Shown one piece after another: positions 6,183 through 6,310 of a stretch of DNA of 6,310 bases. The stretch spans positions 1-6,310 of the forward strand of contig CAYPOY010000312.1 of the NCBI GenBank assembly GCA_964412395.1, read 5' to 3'. This DNA is from CAYPOY01 sp964412395 (GTDB taxonomy: Bacteria; Chloroflexota; Anaerolineae; B4-G1). Made by a program: the position numbers and the translations under genes. Within the stretch, counting starts at the first letter, position 1. The number at the start of each line of letters is the position of its first letter. The notes below the pieces were generated by a model, which was not told where the DNA came from, did not search any database, and was given only the letters and a program-made list of their open reading frames with translations.

Positions 6183-6217
6183 CTTGCATCTTGCATCCTG
6201 CATCTTGCATCCTGCAT
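6183..6217. repeat. Heptanucleotide array directly after the fusion gene
   Basis: Five exact 7-base units (CTTGCAT, CTTGCAT, CCTGCAT, CTTGCAT, CCTGCAT) followed by a sixth with one extra base (6218-6225). The array begins two bases after the TAG at 6178-6180 and is non-coding. No spacers separate the units, so this is not a CRISPR array. Confidence 0.9.
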
Positions 6218-6223
6218 CCTGTC

Positions 6224-6252
6224 ATCATGCCGTCTACCATGTAGGCGGTGAT
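6224..6252 (+). terminator. Bulged hairpin after the operon, possible transcript end
   Basis: ATCA (6224-6227) plus CCGTCTAC (6230-6237) pair with GTAGGCGG (6241-6248) plus TGAT (6249-6252): 12 pairs including one G-U, a 2-base bulge and a 3-base loop. No T-run follows on either strand, so a classical intrinsic terminator is not shown. It could protect the 3' end of the message or help termination by another route. Confidence 0.4.
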
Positions 6253-6267
6253 CCAGTATTCTCTACC

Positions 6268-6289
6268 GTACAGAACCTTTGTTCTGTGC
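6268..6289. promoter_or_regulatory. Palindrome with GAAC-N4-GTTC core, possible LexA-type operator
   Basis: A perfect 7-bp dyad, ACAGAAC-CTTT-GTTCTGT (6270-6287), extends to 9 pairs with one G-U. The core GAAC-N4-GTTC is that of the Bacillus-type LexA box. The outer and spacer bases do not match the full Bacillus consensus, and no downstream gene is in view. It could equally be a simple hairpin in a 3' untranslated region. Confidence 0.35.
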
Positions 6290-6310
6290 TCAGACATCCA
6301 CTGCTGTGCA

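Noticed and set aside
6183..6217. CRISPR-like repeat array
   Set aside because: The units are only seven bases long and directly adjacent, with no spacers and no cas genes in view.
5340..6251. Open frame of 303 codons on the + strand, third frame
   Set aside because: It lies wholly within the flippase-coding region, is rich in Arg, Gly and Ala as GC-rich shadow frames are, and ends in repeat-derived residues.

Overview
The window carries four protein-coding segments, all on the + strand, from a GC-rich bacterium. The combination points to Chloroflexota, probably an Anaerolineae-like lineage: a V4R-domain protein beside a response regulator with a decayed GGDEF-like tail, followed by a YfhO-type membrane glycosyltransferase and a polysaccharide flippase, all sprinkled with short degenerate tandem repeats. 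This placement is an inference from gene content and repeat style; no marker gene is present.

Layout. Positions 3-167 are the C-terminal end of a V4R-domain protein cut by the window edge. After 51 bases comes a response regulator (219-1088, start set by a GGAG Shine-Dalgarno), probably in the same operon. The gap 1089-1222 holds a strong intrinsic terminator (1176-1206) that ends only 6 bases before the Shine-Dalgarno of the next gene. Positions 1223-1966 encode a compact DPM1/Ppm1-type GT2 enzyme (polyprenyl-phosphate hexose synthase). Its stop codon overlaps by four bases (ATGA) the start of a single 1405-residue ORF (1963-6180). That ORF joins a full-length YfhO-like GT-C protein to a full-length MOP/Wzx-type flippase. 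The last 130 bases are non-coding. They hold a heptanucleotide array, a bulged hairpin and a GAAC-N4-GTTC palindrome.

How the genes may work together. The GT2 enzyme would charge a polyprenyl phosphate with a sugar on the cytoplasmic face, the flippase half would move the lipid-linked sugar across the membrane, and the YfhO half would transfer the sugar to an extracytoplasmic acceptor. This parallels the known three-part glycosylation logic of CsbB/YfhO-type systems in Firmicutes. Here the flippase and transferase are one polypeptide, translationally coupled to the donor synthase. Sugar and acceptor are unknown.

The most unusual sequence-level feature is a set of short-repeat elements inside the YfhO coding region that keep the frame open. 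Two are palindromic elements of 4-base period (2701-2750 and 3111-3170) encoding related peptides. Four are heptanucleotide arrays (3365-3413, 3426-3453, 4304-4338, 4345-4372). A fifth heptamer array lies directly after the stop codon (6183-6217). They look like mobile or expanding repeats tolerated in loops of a membrane protein.
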